From the NCBI GenBank assembly GCA_947476525.1, contig CANJQY010000004.1, positions 1 through 40,838 of the forward strand: DNA of 40,838 nucleotides, in the 5' to 3' direction. The stretch comes from Oligoflexales bacterium. Lineage in GTDB: Bacteria > Bdellovibrionota_B > Oligoflexia > Oligoflexales > RGVZ01. Below, in pieces: positions 33,554 through 40,575 of the stretch. Every line of letters begins with the position of its first letter. Within the stretch, counting starts at the first letter, position 1. The notes beneath the pieces were generated by a model. It did no database searches. It was not told where the DNA came from and saw only the letters and a list, made by a program, of their open reading frames with translations. A program made the translations under genes and the position numbers.

Positions 33554-33574
33554 AACACGCAATGGAGACCACAA

Positions 33575-35746
33575 ATGATGATGCGTAATATTTCCATAAA
33601 AGTCGAGAGTGGAACTAGAATAACCGAAGCCGACGCCTCGTGGCTTTACCGGAACGCAGAGTTAGGCGAATTGGGTAGACTTGCCAATCGGGTGAACCTC
33701 AGAAAAAATGGCAATGCTGTTTTTTACAATATCAATCGCCACATTAATCCCACCAATATTTGTGCCTTGTCATGTAAATTTTGTGCCTACAGCAAAAAGC
33801 CCGGCGAAGCTGGTGGCTACGCCTACGAAATCGACGAGATGTTGGTCAAGGCGGGCGAGGCCGTCCAACAAGGCGCCACGGAACTTCACATGGTGGGTGG
33901 CCTGCACCCACGTTGGAATTTTCAACGTTATGTCGACATGATTTCCGCCATGCATAAGGCCTATCCTGAGGTCCATTTAAAAGCCTTTACGGCCGTCGAA
34001 CTCGACTGGATGGCTCGCAGAGCTAAAAAAACTATAGCAGAAGTAATGCTTGAACTTCGCGATGCGGGCCTCGGATCTTTTCCAGGGGGCGGGGCGGAAA
34101 TTTTTCACGCTGAAGTTCGCGATGTAATTTGTGACACAAAAGTTTCAGGTGATCAGTGGATCGAGACGCATCGCACGGCCCACAATCTAGGTATTCGCAG
34201 CAACTGCACCATGCTCTATGGCCACATCGAAAATTACGATCATCGTGTGGATCATATGCGCCGTCTGCGAGACCTTCAAGATGAAACTGGCGGCTTTAAC
34301 GTTTTCATCCCCCTAGCTTTTCAGCCATTCCAAAATGAAATGGGAATAAATCGCTACACGTTCGGGGCTGACGACTTGCGCACGATTGCCGTGGCACGTT
34401 TGTATCTTGATAATTTTAAGCACATCAAAAGTTACTGGGTTATGCTAGGTCAAGACATCGCTCAGCTGGCCCTACAATTTGGGGCAAATGATCTTGATGG
34501 AACCGTGGTCGAAGAAAAAATATCGCACGCTGCTGGTGGCCGTGCGGGCATGATCATGACTCGAAATAATCTCGAAAATCTAATTCGTCGCAGTGGGAGG
34601 ATTCCCGTTGAACGCACCACCCTCTACAGCCCCGTACACGATCACGATTTGACCCACTTGACGCCGATCAAAAATAGCGAAATCGACAATCAAATGTCGC
34701 CTGACAAGGCCGCAAGCCTTCGCGAATTATTGCTGGCCTTAGAAAACGGAGATACAACCACACCGTCTGGCCTGTGGAAGGTGGCGATGCAAGCTCCATT
34801 GCACGAAGTTACAGCCGCCCTAGACGCGGCGAATCACAGCACAAAACAAGGACAAACTCTGATCGAATCTGTCACCGTGAAAGTGGACTCCAGTCAATCT
34901 GTGGGCCCCTTCACGGCAGCGCTTCGCCAAGCCTTAATACAAGCCGAAAGCCATGTACTCAATGACGCCGGGCACGCACTTACGATCGTGCTCGACGCCT
35001 CTGAACTAATGAAACCAATGCCAATGGCTGAATATGTTGCTGCCACAAAATCCGTGTCGCCGGCCTCATCAATTGTTCTACGCGGGGCCGCCTCGATCCT
35101 GGCCACAGCAAACTCTCTCGGGCAAAAAACCACAGAAACACTCGTTGACCTTAGGCGAGCGGGACTCGATGTGATCGAAGAGGCAACCTCAGACAAAAAC
35201 CTCTCTAATTCCGACAAATGGCTGGTGTTCGGCTGTGCTCAACCCGCTGAAATAGCCGTCATACCACTCATCACCTTGAAGTCACTAACAAACGCGCCCG
35301 ACTGGTCCACGTGGGCCGACGACGTCACAGAGATCAGGACTAGACTTGCCACCAACGCCCTGATCTACGGTGTTGCCTTCCGCGTTGCAGATAACGACCT
35401 GATTATGCCCTGCGAATATATGAAGGCCTTAGCCTTGACTCGCCTTGCACTCCCAAGCACCGTAAAAATATGGACACCCATCACAGGTATGTCTGTATTG
35501 GCACCACTTCGCGGCCTGGGCGCAGATCACACGATGCATCCCGTGATGAAGTTGGTGTCTGCCGCAAGAGCCTTTGGAAGCGCCAGCCTTGGGTTTGTCT
35601 CTGCAACCGAGCACCACCTAGAGCGCTTATGCGAAGACTTGCGCGCGTCAGGAGCGGCACCGCGGCTGATGTGCCCTCGGCAGCATGATCGTTCTTTTTC
35701 AAGTCAATTACTGTCAAACCTATCATCCCTGAGACACGCGCCATAG
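33575..35746 (+). CDS. mqnE: Aminofutalosine synthase MqnE fused to a cysteine-less radical-SAM-like half
   Basis: The 723-residue product is about twice the family length. Residues 1-370 are a normal radical-SAM MqnE: cluster cysteines C63, C67 and C70 in NICALSCKFCAY, LHMVGGLHPRWNF, AFTAVELDW, ELRDAGLGSFPGGGAEIF and IPLAFQPFQNEMG. It should join a chorismate-derived acid to SAM, forming aminofutalosine. Residues about 380-723 repeat the plan without a CxxxCxxC: an entry MQAPLHEVTAALDAANH (as in MqnC, EAPLLELGALADAV), ELRDAG-like DLRRAGLDVIEE, and a closing LTRLALPSTVKIWTPITG...LERLCEDLRASGAAP like ARLYLDNF...LIRAAGFxP. It is best read as a degenerate MqnC/MqnE-type barrel. GGAGA precedes the ATG. 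Confidence 0.85.
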   Translation: MMMRNISIKVESGTRITEADASWLYRNAELGELGRLANRVNLRKNGNAVFYNINRHINPTNICALSCKFCAYSKKPGEAGGYAYEIDEMLVKAGEAVQQGATELHMVGGLHPRWNFQRYVDMISAMHKAYPEVHLKAFTAVELDWMARRAKKTIAEVMLELRDAGLGSFPGGGAEIFHAEVRDVICDTKVSGDQWIETHRTAHNLGIRSNCTMLYGHIENYDHRVDHMRRLRDLQDETGGFNVFIPLAFQPFQNEMGINRYTFGADDLRTIAVARLYLDNFKHIKSYWVMLGQDIAQLALQFGANDLDGTVVEEKISHAAGGRAGMIMTRNNLENLIRRSGRIPVERTTLYSPVHDHDLTHLTPIKNSEIDNQMSPDKAASLRELLLALENGDTTTPSGLWKVAMQAPLHEVTAALDAANHSTKQGQTLIESVTVKVDSSQSVGPFTAALRQALIQAESHVLNDAGHALTIVLDASELMKPMPMAEYVAATKSVSPASSIVLRGAASILATANSLGQKTTETLVDLRRAGLDVIEEATSDKNLSNSDKWLVFGCAQPAEIAVIPLITLKSLTNAPDWSTWADDVTEIRTRLATNALIYGVAFRVADNDLIMPCEYMKALALTRLALPSTVKIWTPITGMSVLAPLRGLGADHTMHPVMKLVSAARAFGSASLGFVSATEHHLERLCEDLRASGAAPRLMCPRQHDRSFSSQLLSNLSSLRHAP

Positions 35747-35839
35747 CCCGATGAAGATTGGACGGAGTTAGGTTAGACGTAGTAGACTTAAAACTTGGAG
35801 TTCTCAATCATCAAAACAACACACCGCGAGTTCCCAACC

Positions 35840-36034
35840 ATGGAAGAAAATCTTAATTCGACCTCGACAGGACCAAGGCGTTCGCGGTCGATCATGACGC
35901 CGCGACTTGCCATCGGATTGATTTTTGTTGGTACGTTTATCTTATCGATACTATTCACCTCAGCGATTCTTTCTGGAATGATTGAAATTCAACCGGCAGC
36001 GATTAAGGGCTTTTTTCGCTCCATTTTTAAATAA
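35840..36034 (+). CDS. Small single-span membrane protein
   Basis: The 64-residue protein has a basic region (GPRRSRSIMTPR) followed by one hydrophobic helix (LAIGLIFVGTFILSILFTSAIL) and an amphipathic tail ending in FFRSIFK. A TTG at 35795 would add 15 residues; neither start has a strong binding site. It sits between mqnE and dedA with short gaps (93 and 14 bases), so it is probably translated with them. It has no recognised family. Confidence 0.55.
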   Translation: MEENLNSTSTGPRRSRSIMTPRLAIGLIFVGTFILSILFTSAILSGMIEIQPAAIKGFFRSIFK

Positions 36035-36048
36035 CTTCAGGGTACACG

Positions 36049-36669
36049 ATGAAATATTTGATCGACCTCCTCCACTTCATTCAACCATTTGGGACCCAAA
36101 GTTATTGGGTTATTTTCGCTGTCCTGCTCGCCTGCGGCTTCGGCTTTCCAATGCCCGAAGACATCACCCTCGTGACCGCTGGCATTTTAGCGTCTCGTGG
36201 AATCATTGACTTTAAATTCACAGTTGCGTTGTGCATGGTAGGAGTATTGCTTGGCGACTTCACCATCTTCTATCTAGGTCGTCACTTTGGAACAAAACTT
36301 CGAACCACAAAATTTTTCAAATGGGTGTTACCGGCGAGCCGCGACGAAGCCGTAAAGGCAATTTTTGAAAAGTACGGGGACAAAGTAATTTTTATGGCGC
36401 GGTTTATGCCTGGATTTCGCACGCCGTTATTTTTTGCCGGTGGAACTTACCGGGTACCGGTTTGGAAATTCTTCTTACTCGATGGGTCGGCAGCCCTAAT
36501 TTCAGTGCCCACCTGGATTTACATTGGAGATTTATTCGGCGAGAACCTCGAGGTGCTAGAAGGTGTGATTCGGCATGCGCAATTAGGGATGTATGTTGGA
36601 CTAGCGGTCATCATCGCGCTTCTTGTGTGCGGATATTACCTAAAAAAACGTCTTTTGAGGGTCCGTTAG
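36049..36669 (+). CDS. DedA-family membrane protein
   Basis: The 206-residue inner-membrane protein has the DedA/VTT pattern: FGFPMPEDITLVTAGILASRG near residue 33, LLGDFTIFYLGRHFG and the conserved ARFMPGFRTPLFFAGGTYRVP. Members transport polyprenyl phosphate or phospholipids across the inner membrane. That fits its place after isoprenoid genes: undecaprenyl phosphate recycling needs the same precursors. AGGGT lies before the ATG. It is the last gene before accessory DNA. Confidence 0.87.
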   Translation: MKYLIDLLHFIQPFGTQSYWVIFAVLLACGFGFPMPEDITLVTAGILASRGIIDFKFTVALCMVGVLLGDFTIFYLGRHFGTKLRTTKFFKWVLPASRDEAVKAIFEKYGDKVIFMARFMPGFRTPLFFAGGTYRVPVWKFFLLDGSAALISVPTWIYIGDLFGENLEVLEGVIRHAQLGMYVGLAVIIALLVCGYYLKKRLLRVR

Positions 36670-36784
36670 CTTGACTGTTTGGCTGATCTCGCGCCTGATG
36701 TGTGCCAAATCCCCGATCATTGCCTCAGAAACCTGAATGTCCGCTGGGCGTCGCGCAGCAGAAGCATGCCGCTGCCAATTAGGT
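36670..36784. other. Spacer between dedA and insertion sequence
   Basis: No supported gene. A short minus-strand open stretch crosses the reconstructed empty insertion site (about 36 codons from a TAG to a TGA), but it is too short to call a disrupted gene. Confidence 0.4.
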
Positions 36785-36792
36785 CAGGGGCT
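36785..36792. repeat. Left target-site duplication CAGGGGCT
   Basis: The same eight bases recur at 38320-38327 directly outside the right end of the insertion sequence. Eight bases is the duplication length typical of ISL3-family elements. Confidence 0.88.
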
Positions 36793-38319
36793 GAATCTAT
36801 CTCAAATTTGTTGGTCACATTTTATACAAATGACAGCGCAATGTTGTTTTACTAACGCGCGTCAAGAAATTTTTGGTGTCAATTTTGGCGCTAGATTACG
36901 ACGCTTGTTTGCTCGCTTGGCTGAGTACAGCCTGCGCCGAGCGACTTAATAAATTTTAAAAAAATAAGCCCCAAGTTAGTGTAGAATGGGTTTGCAAAAA
37001 ACAACCCTACACAACAGGAGGCTCACGGATGAGCATAGCAGACTTTGTTAGAATTGACGGATATAAATATGTGGAAACCCACAAACATTTAGAGCAAGGC
37101 TTTATATTGATTGCAGTGGAGCCTATTAACACAGCATTGAAATGCCGCCGTTGTGATTCTCAGCTCGAAAGTACCCACGGCCGCCACCGGATTCGGGCCA
37201 AATATTTGCCATTATTTAACTACGATGCATTTATAGTGCTTTGGCGGCGTAAGGGCTTTTGCCCGTCTTGTAAAAAAATACGTTCAGAGACCATCGATTT
37301 TTTGTCAGAAGAATCACCACATTTAACCAAAGCCTACGAGACAACCATTGAAGAATTGACGGAAATTGCTGCGGTATCACGTGTAGCGGAATTTACTGGA
37401 GAAGATAGATCTACAATTTGGCGCCTTGATTATCGACGTTTGAGTCGTTTAAAAAAGAATTACAAGGTGCCGGCGGTCACTAAAATTTCTGTGGACGAGG
37501 TCTACGCAAGAAAGAAAGCAAAAGAGGGTGAAACGAGAAACGATAGATTTCTGACTATCATTACTGACATGAAAAGCCGAAAAGTTATCTGGGTGACTGA
37601 TACTCGTAGGAAGTCGGGACTGGATCAATTCTATAAACACATTGGGCCTGAGGCATGTGCTCGAATTCAAGTAGTGGCTCAAGACCAACACGAAGATTAC
37701 TTAAAGTCGACCCAGGAACATTGCCCCAACGCCAAGATCGTTTACGACAAGTTCCACGTCATGAAGTCATTTTTGGAAGCACTAAATGAGGCTCGCAAGC
37801 TTGTAATAAAGATGTTCGATCTCAAGAAAGTCGAGAAGGCCAAGATATCGGGCAAATTTAAGTATATCTTGTCAATGCGAGCCGACCGCAGAACTACAGG
37901 GGAGCAAGAAAAACTAAACGAGGTGGCAAAAAATAATAAGATTTTTTTAAAGCTAGAACTTATTAAAGAAAGTGTGCTGCAAATATTTAAACATCAATCA
38001 GCCAAGGAGGCCGAAGAACAATTTGATAAAACCGGCAAATGGATCATGGAAGCAGGATTTCCGTCCCTTAAGGGCTGGTTCAAGCATCTTGAAGCCAGGT
38101 GGGACATGGTGGCAGGCTATTACGATTCTCCGGTCACCAGCGCATTGTCAGAAGGAGTTAACAACGTGATCAAGACAATCAAAAGGCGAGCCTACGGCTA
38201 CCGAAATATGGACTACTTTAAAATGAAAATCATGCAAGTCTGCGGATTGCTTAATACTAACTATGTGATGGCTCAAGCGAACCAGGAATCAGGGACTTAA
38301 ACTAATTTGCAATAGACCC
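36793..38319 (+). mobile_element. ISL3-family insertion sequence, complete, about 1.53 kb
   Basis: The element is bounded by imperfect inverted ends. The left end (36793-36814) contains TCTAT, CAAATT and GTT at the same spacing as the right end read in reverse (38319-38298, GGGTCTATTGCAAATTAG and on); I count 15 matches in 22. It is flanked by an exact 8-bp direct repeat (CAGGGGCT). The single intact transposase gene occupies 37029-38300, leaving a 236-base left leader. That leader contains an inverted repeat just before the gene (GTGTA and GGGTT pairing with AACCC and TACAC). The left end departs from GGG to GAA at its tip, which may weaken transposition. Confidence 0.88.
37029..38300 (+). 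CDS. ISL3-family transposase
   Basis: The 423-residue DDE transposase has AGGAGG before its ATG. The N-terminal zinc finger has CRRCDSQ and FCPSCKK (two CxxC pairs about 40 residues apart). A helix-turn-helix follows (VAEFTGEDRSTIWRL). The catalytic core contains KISVDEVYARKK (first Asp), VVAQDQHEDYLKSTQEH, NAKIVYDKFHVMKSFLEAL (second Asp) and the helix with the catalytic Glu, TSALSEGVNNVIKTIKRRAYGYRN. Length and motif order match full-size family members, with no frameshift, so it may still be active. Confidence 0.93.
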   Translation: MSIADFVRIDGYKYVETHKHLEQGFILIAVEPINTALKCRRCDSQLESTHGRHRIRAKYLPLFNYDAFIVLWRRKGFCPSCKKIRSETIDFLSEESPHLTKAYETTIEELTEIAAVSRVAEFTGEDRSTIWRLDYRRLSRLKKNYKVPAVTKISVDEVYARKKAKEGETRNDRFLTIITDMKSRKVIWVTDTRRKSGLDQFYKHIGPEACARIQVVAQDQHEDYLKSTQEHCPNAKIVYDKFHVMKSFLEALNEARKLVIKMFDLKKVEKAKISGKFKYILSMRADRRTTGEQEKLNEVAKNNKIFLKLELIKESVLQIFKHQSAKEAEEQFDKTGKWIMEAGFPSLKGWFKHLEARWDMVAGYYDSPVTSALSEGVNNVIKTIKRRAYGYRNMDYFKMKIMQVCGLLNTNYVMAQANQESGT

Positions 38320-38327
38320 CAGGGGCT
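38320..38327. repeat. Right target-site duplication CAGGGGCT
   Basis: Exact copy of 36785-36792 directly after the right inverted end. Confidence 0.88.
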
Positions 38328-38402
38328 GTGGCTGTTAGTTGTGCACGTCGATAAATAGCACCCTAAAAGTCAATACAAAACAGTACGTTATACGATTGTC
38401 TC

Positions 38403-38480
38403 ATGTTTATTATCACCTTGCCGACTGGTTATTTATTAAGGGGGCAGGCTCCGGTTGTCGGAAGTCTTCTTGATGAGTAA
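38403..38480 (+). CDS. Possible 25-residue ORF before the peptide cassette
   Basis: An ATG-to-TAA frame encodes a short hydrophobic-then-polar peptide (TLPTGYLLRGQAPVVG in its middle, ending SLLDE). It has no convincing ribosome binding site. Its stop overlaps the first bases of the Shine-Dalgarno sequence of the next small ORF, which would suit translational coupling. It may be chance. Confidence 0.2.
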   Translation: MFIITLPTGYLLRGQAPVVGSLLDE

Positions 38481-38488
38481 AGGAGGTG
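38479..38488 (+). promoter_or_regulatory. Consensus ribosome binding site AAAGGAGGTG
   Basis: This near-perfect anti-16S complement lies four bases before the ATG at 38493 (core GGAGG spaced six to seven bases). It is among the strongest Shine-Dalgarno sequences in the window, although the ORF it serves has only 36 codons. Confidence 0.8.
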
Positions 38489-38492
38489 TTGT

Positions 38493-38603
38493 ATGAGTAT
38501 TTGTGAAGCTCTGTATTTTGCAGTTGATTGTATCAACTGCGCCATTCTCGATTTTAGGACGCACCCAAAGACTGCTGGGCCGAACAGCAAAGGGCATATA
38601 TGA
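38493..38603 (+). CDS. Small peptide A with C-terminal DFRTHPKTAGP motif
   Basis: The 36-residue peptide begins MSICEALYF, has Cys4, Cys13 and Cys16 in a hydrophobic first half, and then the motif D20-F-R-T-H-P-K-T-A-G-P30 followed by NSKGHI. The motif recurs in peptide C (38793-38891). The codons for the shared residues are almost all different between the two ORFs, so the match is at protein level. A perfect hairpin (arms GCAGTTGAT and ATCAACTGC, 38520-38540) ends nine bases before the Asp codon. The stop overlaps the ATG of the following frame (ATGA at 38600). No family is recognised; a peptide signal, a modified-peptide precursor or a small toxin are possibilities. Confidence 0.6.
   Translation: MSICEALYFAVDCINCAILDFRTHPKTAGPNSKGHI
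38520..38540 (+). repeat. Perfect 9-bp hairpin inside peptide A gene
   Basis: GCAGTTGAT (38520-38528), loop TGT, ATCAACTGC (38532-38540). The position relative to the Asp codon of the HPxTAGP motif is nearly the same as for the unrelated hairpin in peptide C. Confidence 0.8.
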
Positions 38604-38773
38604 CTATCGATCAATGTTTTGTACGTGTATTCGTGATTTCAAACGTGTTAACCAAGAATTTATGATTAGACGGGAGATTGAGCGAGGCCAGACGAGTAGT
38701 AGGAGAGTGTATTGTGGCCTGCGATTTTTTTAAATGGAACAAATTACAAGGAATATATTTGGATAAAAAATAA
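38600..38773 (+). pseudogene. 57-codon frame B interrupted by one TGA
   Basis: The frame starts at an ATG overlapping the stop of peptide A, runs 21 codons, meets TGA (38663-38665) and stays open another 35 codons to TAA. The second part (SEARRVVGECIVACDFF, then KWNKLQGIYLDKK) has protein-like composition. No SECIS-like hairpin is obvious behind the TGA, so selenocysteine is not supported. It is more likely a decayed gene or two coupled tiny frames. It lies between peptides A and C. Confidence 0.35.
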
Positions 38774-38792
38774 AACTTGCGAGGTTTTTCTT

Positions 38793-38891
38793 ATGACTAC
38801 AGATTTAGCGAGGAACGATTTTACAGATTTTTCTGTAAAATCAGTTGCAACAGATCTAAGAGCGCATCCTGAAACCGCGGGCCCTTTTTAA
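38793..38891 (+). CDS. Small peptide C with C-terminal DLRAHPETAGP motif
   Basis: The 32-residue peptide has GAGG nine bases before its ATG. It begins MTTDLARNDFTDF, which is acidic and unlike peptide A, and ends with D21-L-R-A-H-P-E-T-A-G-P-F. The motif therefore lies at the extreme C-terminus, as in leader-core precursor peptides. A perfect 10-bp hairpin (arms GATTTTACAG and CTGTAAAATC, 38817-38842) ends ten bases before the Asp codon, mirroring peptide A with a different sequence. No modification enzyme is adjacent; the neighbouring genes are the insertion sequence and an AAA+ ATPase. Confidence 0.6.
   Translation: MTTDLARNDFTDFSVKSVATDLRAHPETAGPF
38817..38842 (+). repeat. Perfect 10-bp hairpin inside peptide C gene
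   Basis: GATTTTACAG (38817-38826), loop ATTTTT, CTGTAAAATC (38833-38842). The stem sequence is unrelated to the one in peptide A although the position is equivalent. Confidence 0.8.
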
Positions 38892-39211
38892 AATGTGAGC
38901 ACAACATAATTTTTGGGAATCAGTTGGCGTCGAAGTGTTAATGGTTATTTGAAAAATATCAAAAGACGGCCGCCCGGAGGTGCGCACGTTGTTTGTCACT
39001 CGATTTTAGTTTGCAATCTACAGCATAGCCGCCGCCGTTTTATTTCGGCGGCGGCTCCTTTGTTTCAAAACCATCTGCTGTCTCACCCTTTTTGACACAG
39101 AGGGCGGGAATGAAGATGAATTGCGGACTATACCTGAAGTTGAGAGTTTTCGCACCAGAGCCCTGTTAACAGCACCAGAGCCCAAATTCTTGGTTCATTT
39201 AAATCGTCAAT
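38892..39211. other. Intergenic region between peptide cassette and ATPase gene
   Basis: No supported gene. A plus-strand frame from TTG 38913 to 39095 exists but its product is basic and low in hydrophobic pattern, and it runs through the terminator-like hairpin. A GGAGGTG at 38977-38983 precedes only a six-codon frame. The rest is spacer shared by convergent transcription from the peptides and the ATPase. Confidence 0.5.
39027..39056 (+). terminator. Very strong hairpin, probable terminator
   Basis: A perfect 11-bp G/C stem, AGCCGCCGCCG with CGGCGGCGGCT, surrounds an 8-base T/A loop and is followed by CCTTTGTTT. It lies 135 bases after peptide C and in front of the convergent ATPase gene. 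The T run is imperfect, so efficiency is uncertain. Confidence 0.65.
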
Positions 39212-40450
39212 TTATGAAATGAAAATATGATGCGGAAGTTCTATCAAATACTCATGGTGCCGCTTAACTTCCGTCCCCTCACTTGAGATTAATATCACAC
39301 CTCTAGCCCCTGTAACTTTCATAAAACTTTTTGTTTGTGCCAATACGGATTCAAAGTGCATGCCTTCAGACCATGGTAGCAATCCAAAAGCCGCCTTTGT
39401 AGTTCTCAAAACAATGGGAATATCCGTACCTCCACGAGTCCTGTGGCAGTTAACTGCAAGAGGCCCCACTTTTGAATCCCACAATGCCGAGCAGGTAGCG
39501 ATAGTATTTGAATAGATCGCTTGAGCTAATACCTGACTTTGACTTAGCCGGCCTTCCGCCAAAAAAAAGGCTTCGCCTGGGTCAATAAAAAAAATCGATG
39601 GTTGCCCGTTACCTTCCATAGGAGAAACTATTTCAATCAAAAACATGGCATTAAATGCAGCTAGCAGTCGTCTCAAGGTATTGACGGAAACACGTGTTTT
39701 CCTCTGAATTGATGCAAGGTTTAGAGGTTCGCCCACGTTTGCCGCCAACTCCTTAAGGACTCTCAACAATGTTGTGTGCGGCAATGTAGTATCCAAAATC
39801 TGTCTCAAATCTCGTTCAAGAATGGTTTCTATCTGTGACGCAATCTTCGAATTTCTCACGTTTTGGTTTCGTATGAAACATACTCCGGGTAGTCCTCCGT
39901 AAGTTCCGAACTTTGCAGTGGTGGAAATCAAATTTTTTGCAATGCCGACATTTCCCAAATTTCTATGAGCTATTCTTAATCCACTTTCAAGCCCAAGGGT
40001 CAAAACTGTTTCCATAACTTTTGGCTCATTAATTTCGCATATTTCACCGGAACCTAGCGGTGGAATGACAATGTTTACAATTCGACCGGTTAGAGATTCG
40101 CGAATAACCTTTCGAGAGGTGAACCGAACCGAGCCCGTCAATATAAATTGTCCAGGCTTTTTATGAACTCGAACATATTCTTTCAATGCGGGAAACAGTG
40201 CCGGAGACAATTGGCATTCATCGATAATGACTGTTTTGTTTCTTCGAGCCGCACCCAATAGGAACTCATGCGGACTTGACTCTGCTAGCTGCAATGAAGT
40301 TTTATCGTCCATTGTAAAATAAACATCTGACAACCGTTCTGCGAGTGATGTTTTCCCCACCTGACGGTGGCCAAACAATCCTACAATGGGACTATAGCAC
40401 ATCATTTTTTGAATCCAACTCTCAATGTATCGTACTCGGTAGTGTGCCAT
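39212..40450 (-). CDS. AAA+ ATPase with DUF4143 domain
   Basis: The 412-residue protein belongs to the AAA_14/DUF4143 group, widespread in accessory DNA and of unknown function. Walker A is GLFGHRQVGKTS near residue 28, Walker B VIIDECQL with the acidic pair, and sensor 1 ILTGSVRF. The C-terminal half has a winged-helix-like part (NLASIQRKTRVSVNTLRRLLAAF) and a beta-rich DUF4143 part (FFIDPGEAFFLAEG). The typical GxEVDF nuclease-like motif reads GGTDIPIV, so it is altered. The start is taken at 40450 because GAGGT lies at good spacing; an ATG four codons earlier overlaps that site. Its leader contains a long palindrome. Confidence 0.8.
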   Translation of the reverse strand: MAHYRVRYIESWIQKMMCYSPIVGLFGHRQVGKTSLAERLSDVYFTMDDKTSLQLAESSPHEFLLGAARRNKTVIIDECQLSPALFPALKEYVRVHKKPGQFILTGSVRFTSRKVIRESLTGRIVNIVIPPLGSGEICEINEPKVMETVLTLGLESGLRIAHRNLGNVGIAKNLISTTAKFGTYGGLPGVCFIRNQNVRNSKIASQIETILERDLRQILDTTLPHTTLLRVLKELAANVGEPLNLASIQRKTRVSVNTLRRLLAAFNAMFLIEIVSPMEGNGQPSIFFIDPGEAFFLAEGRLSQSQVLAQAIYSNTIATCSALWDSKVGPLAVNCHRTRGGTDIPIVLRTTKAAFGLLPWSEGMHFESVLAQTKSFMKVTGARGVILISSEGTEVKRHHEYLIELPHHIFIS

Positions 40451-40456
40451 TAAATA

Positions 40457-40500
40457 CCTCATGTATTATCAATCAACCCATTGATCGATAATACATGAGG
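40457..40500 (-). promoter_or_regulatory. Palindrome covering the ATPase ribosome binding site
   Basis: Perfect 14-base arms CCTCATGTATTATC (40457-40470) and GATAATACATGAGG (40487-40500) with an inner pair ATCAAT/ATTGAT (40468-40473, 40480-40485). On the transcript the GAGG used to start the ATPase falls in the 3' arm, so folding would hide it. As DNA it could be a dimeric-repressor operator. Confidence 0.75.
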
Positions 40501-40575
40501 GTTAGGTAACTGCCAAGTAAATCTCGAACAACCTCAAGAAAAGCTCAGGGACCGCCGAGCGGGAATCGAGCCACT

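Noticed and set aside
36737-36949. 70-codon plus frame crossing the insertion-sequence left end
   Set aside because: It spans the target duplication and inverted end, so it cannot be an ancestral gene; no binding site.
36670-38400. A minus-strand gene disrupted by the insertion sequence
   Set aside because: The joined frame across the empty site is only about 36 codons, from a TAG to a TGA.
38663-38665. Selenocysteine codon in frame B
   Set aside because: No bacterial SECIS-type hairpin follows the TGA and no selenoprotein family is recognised.
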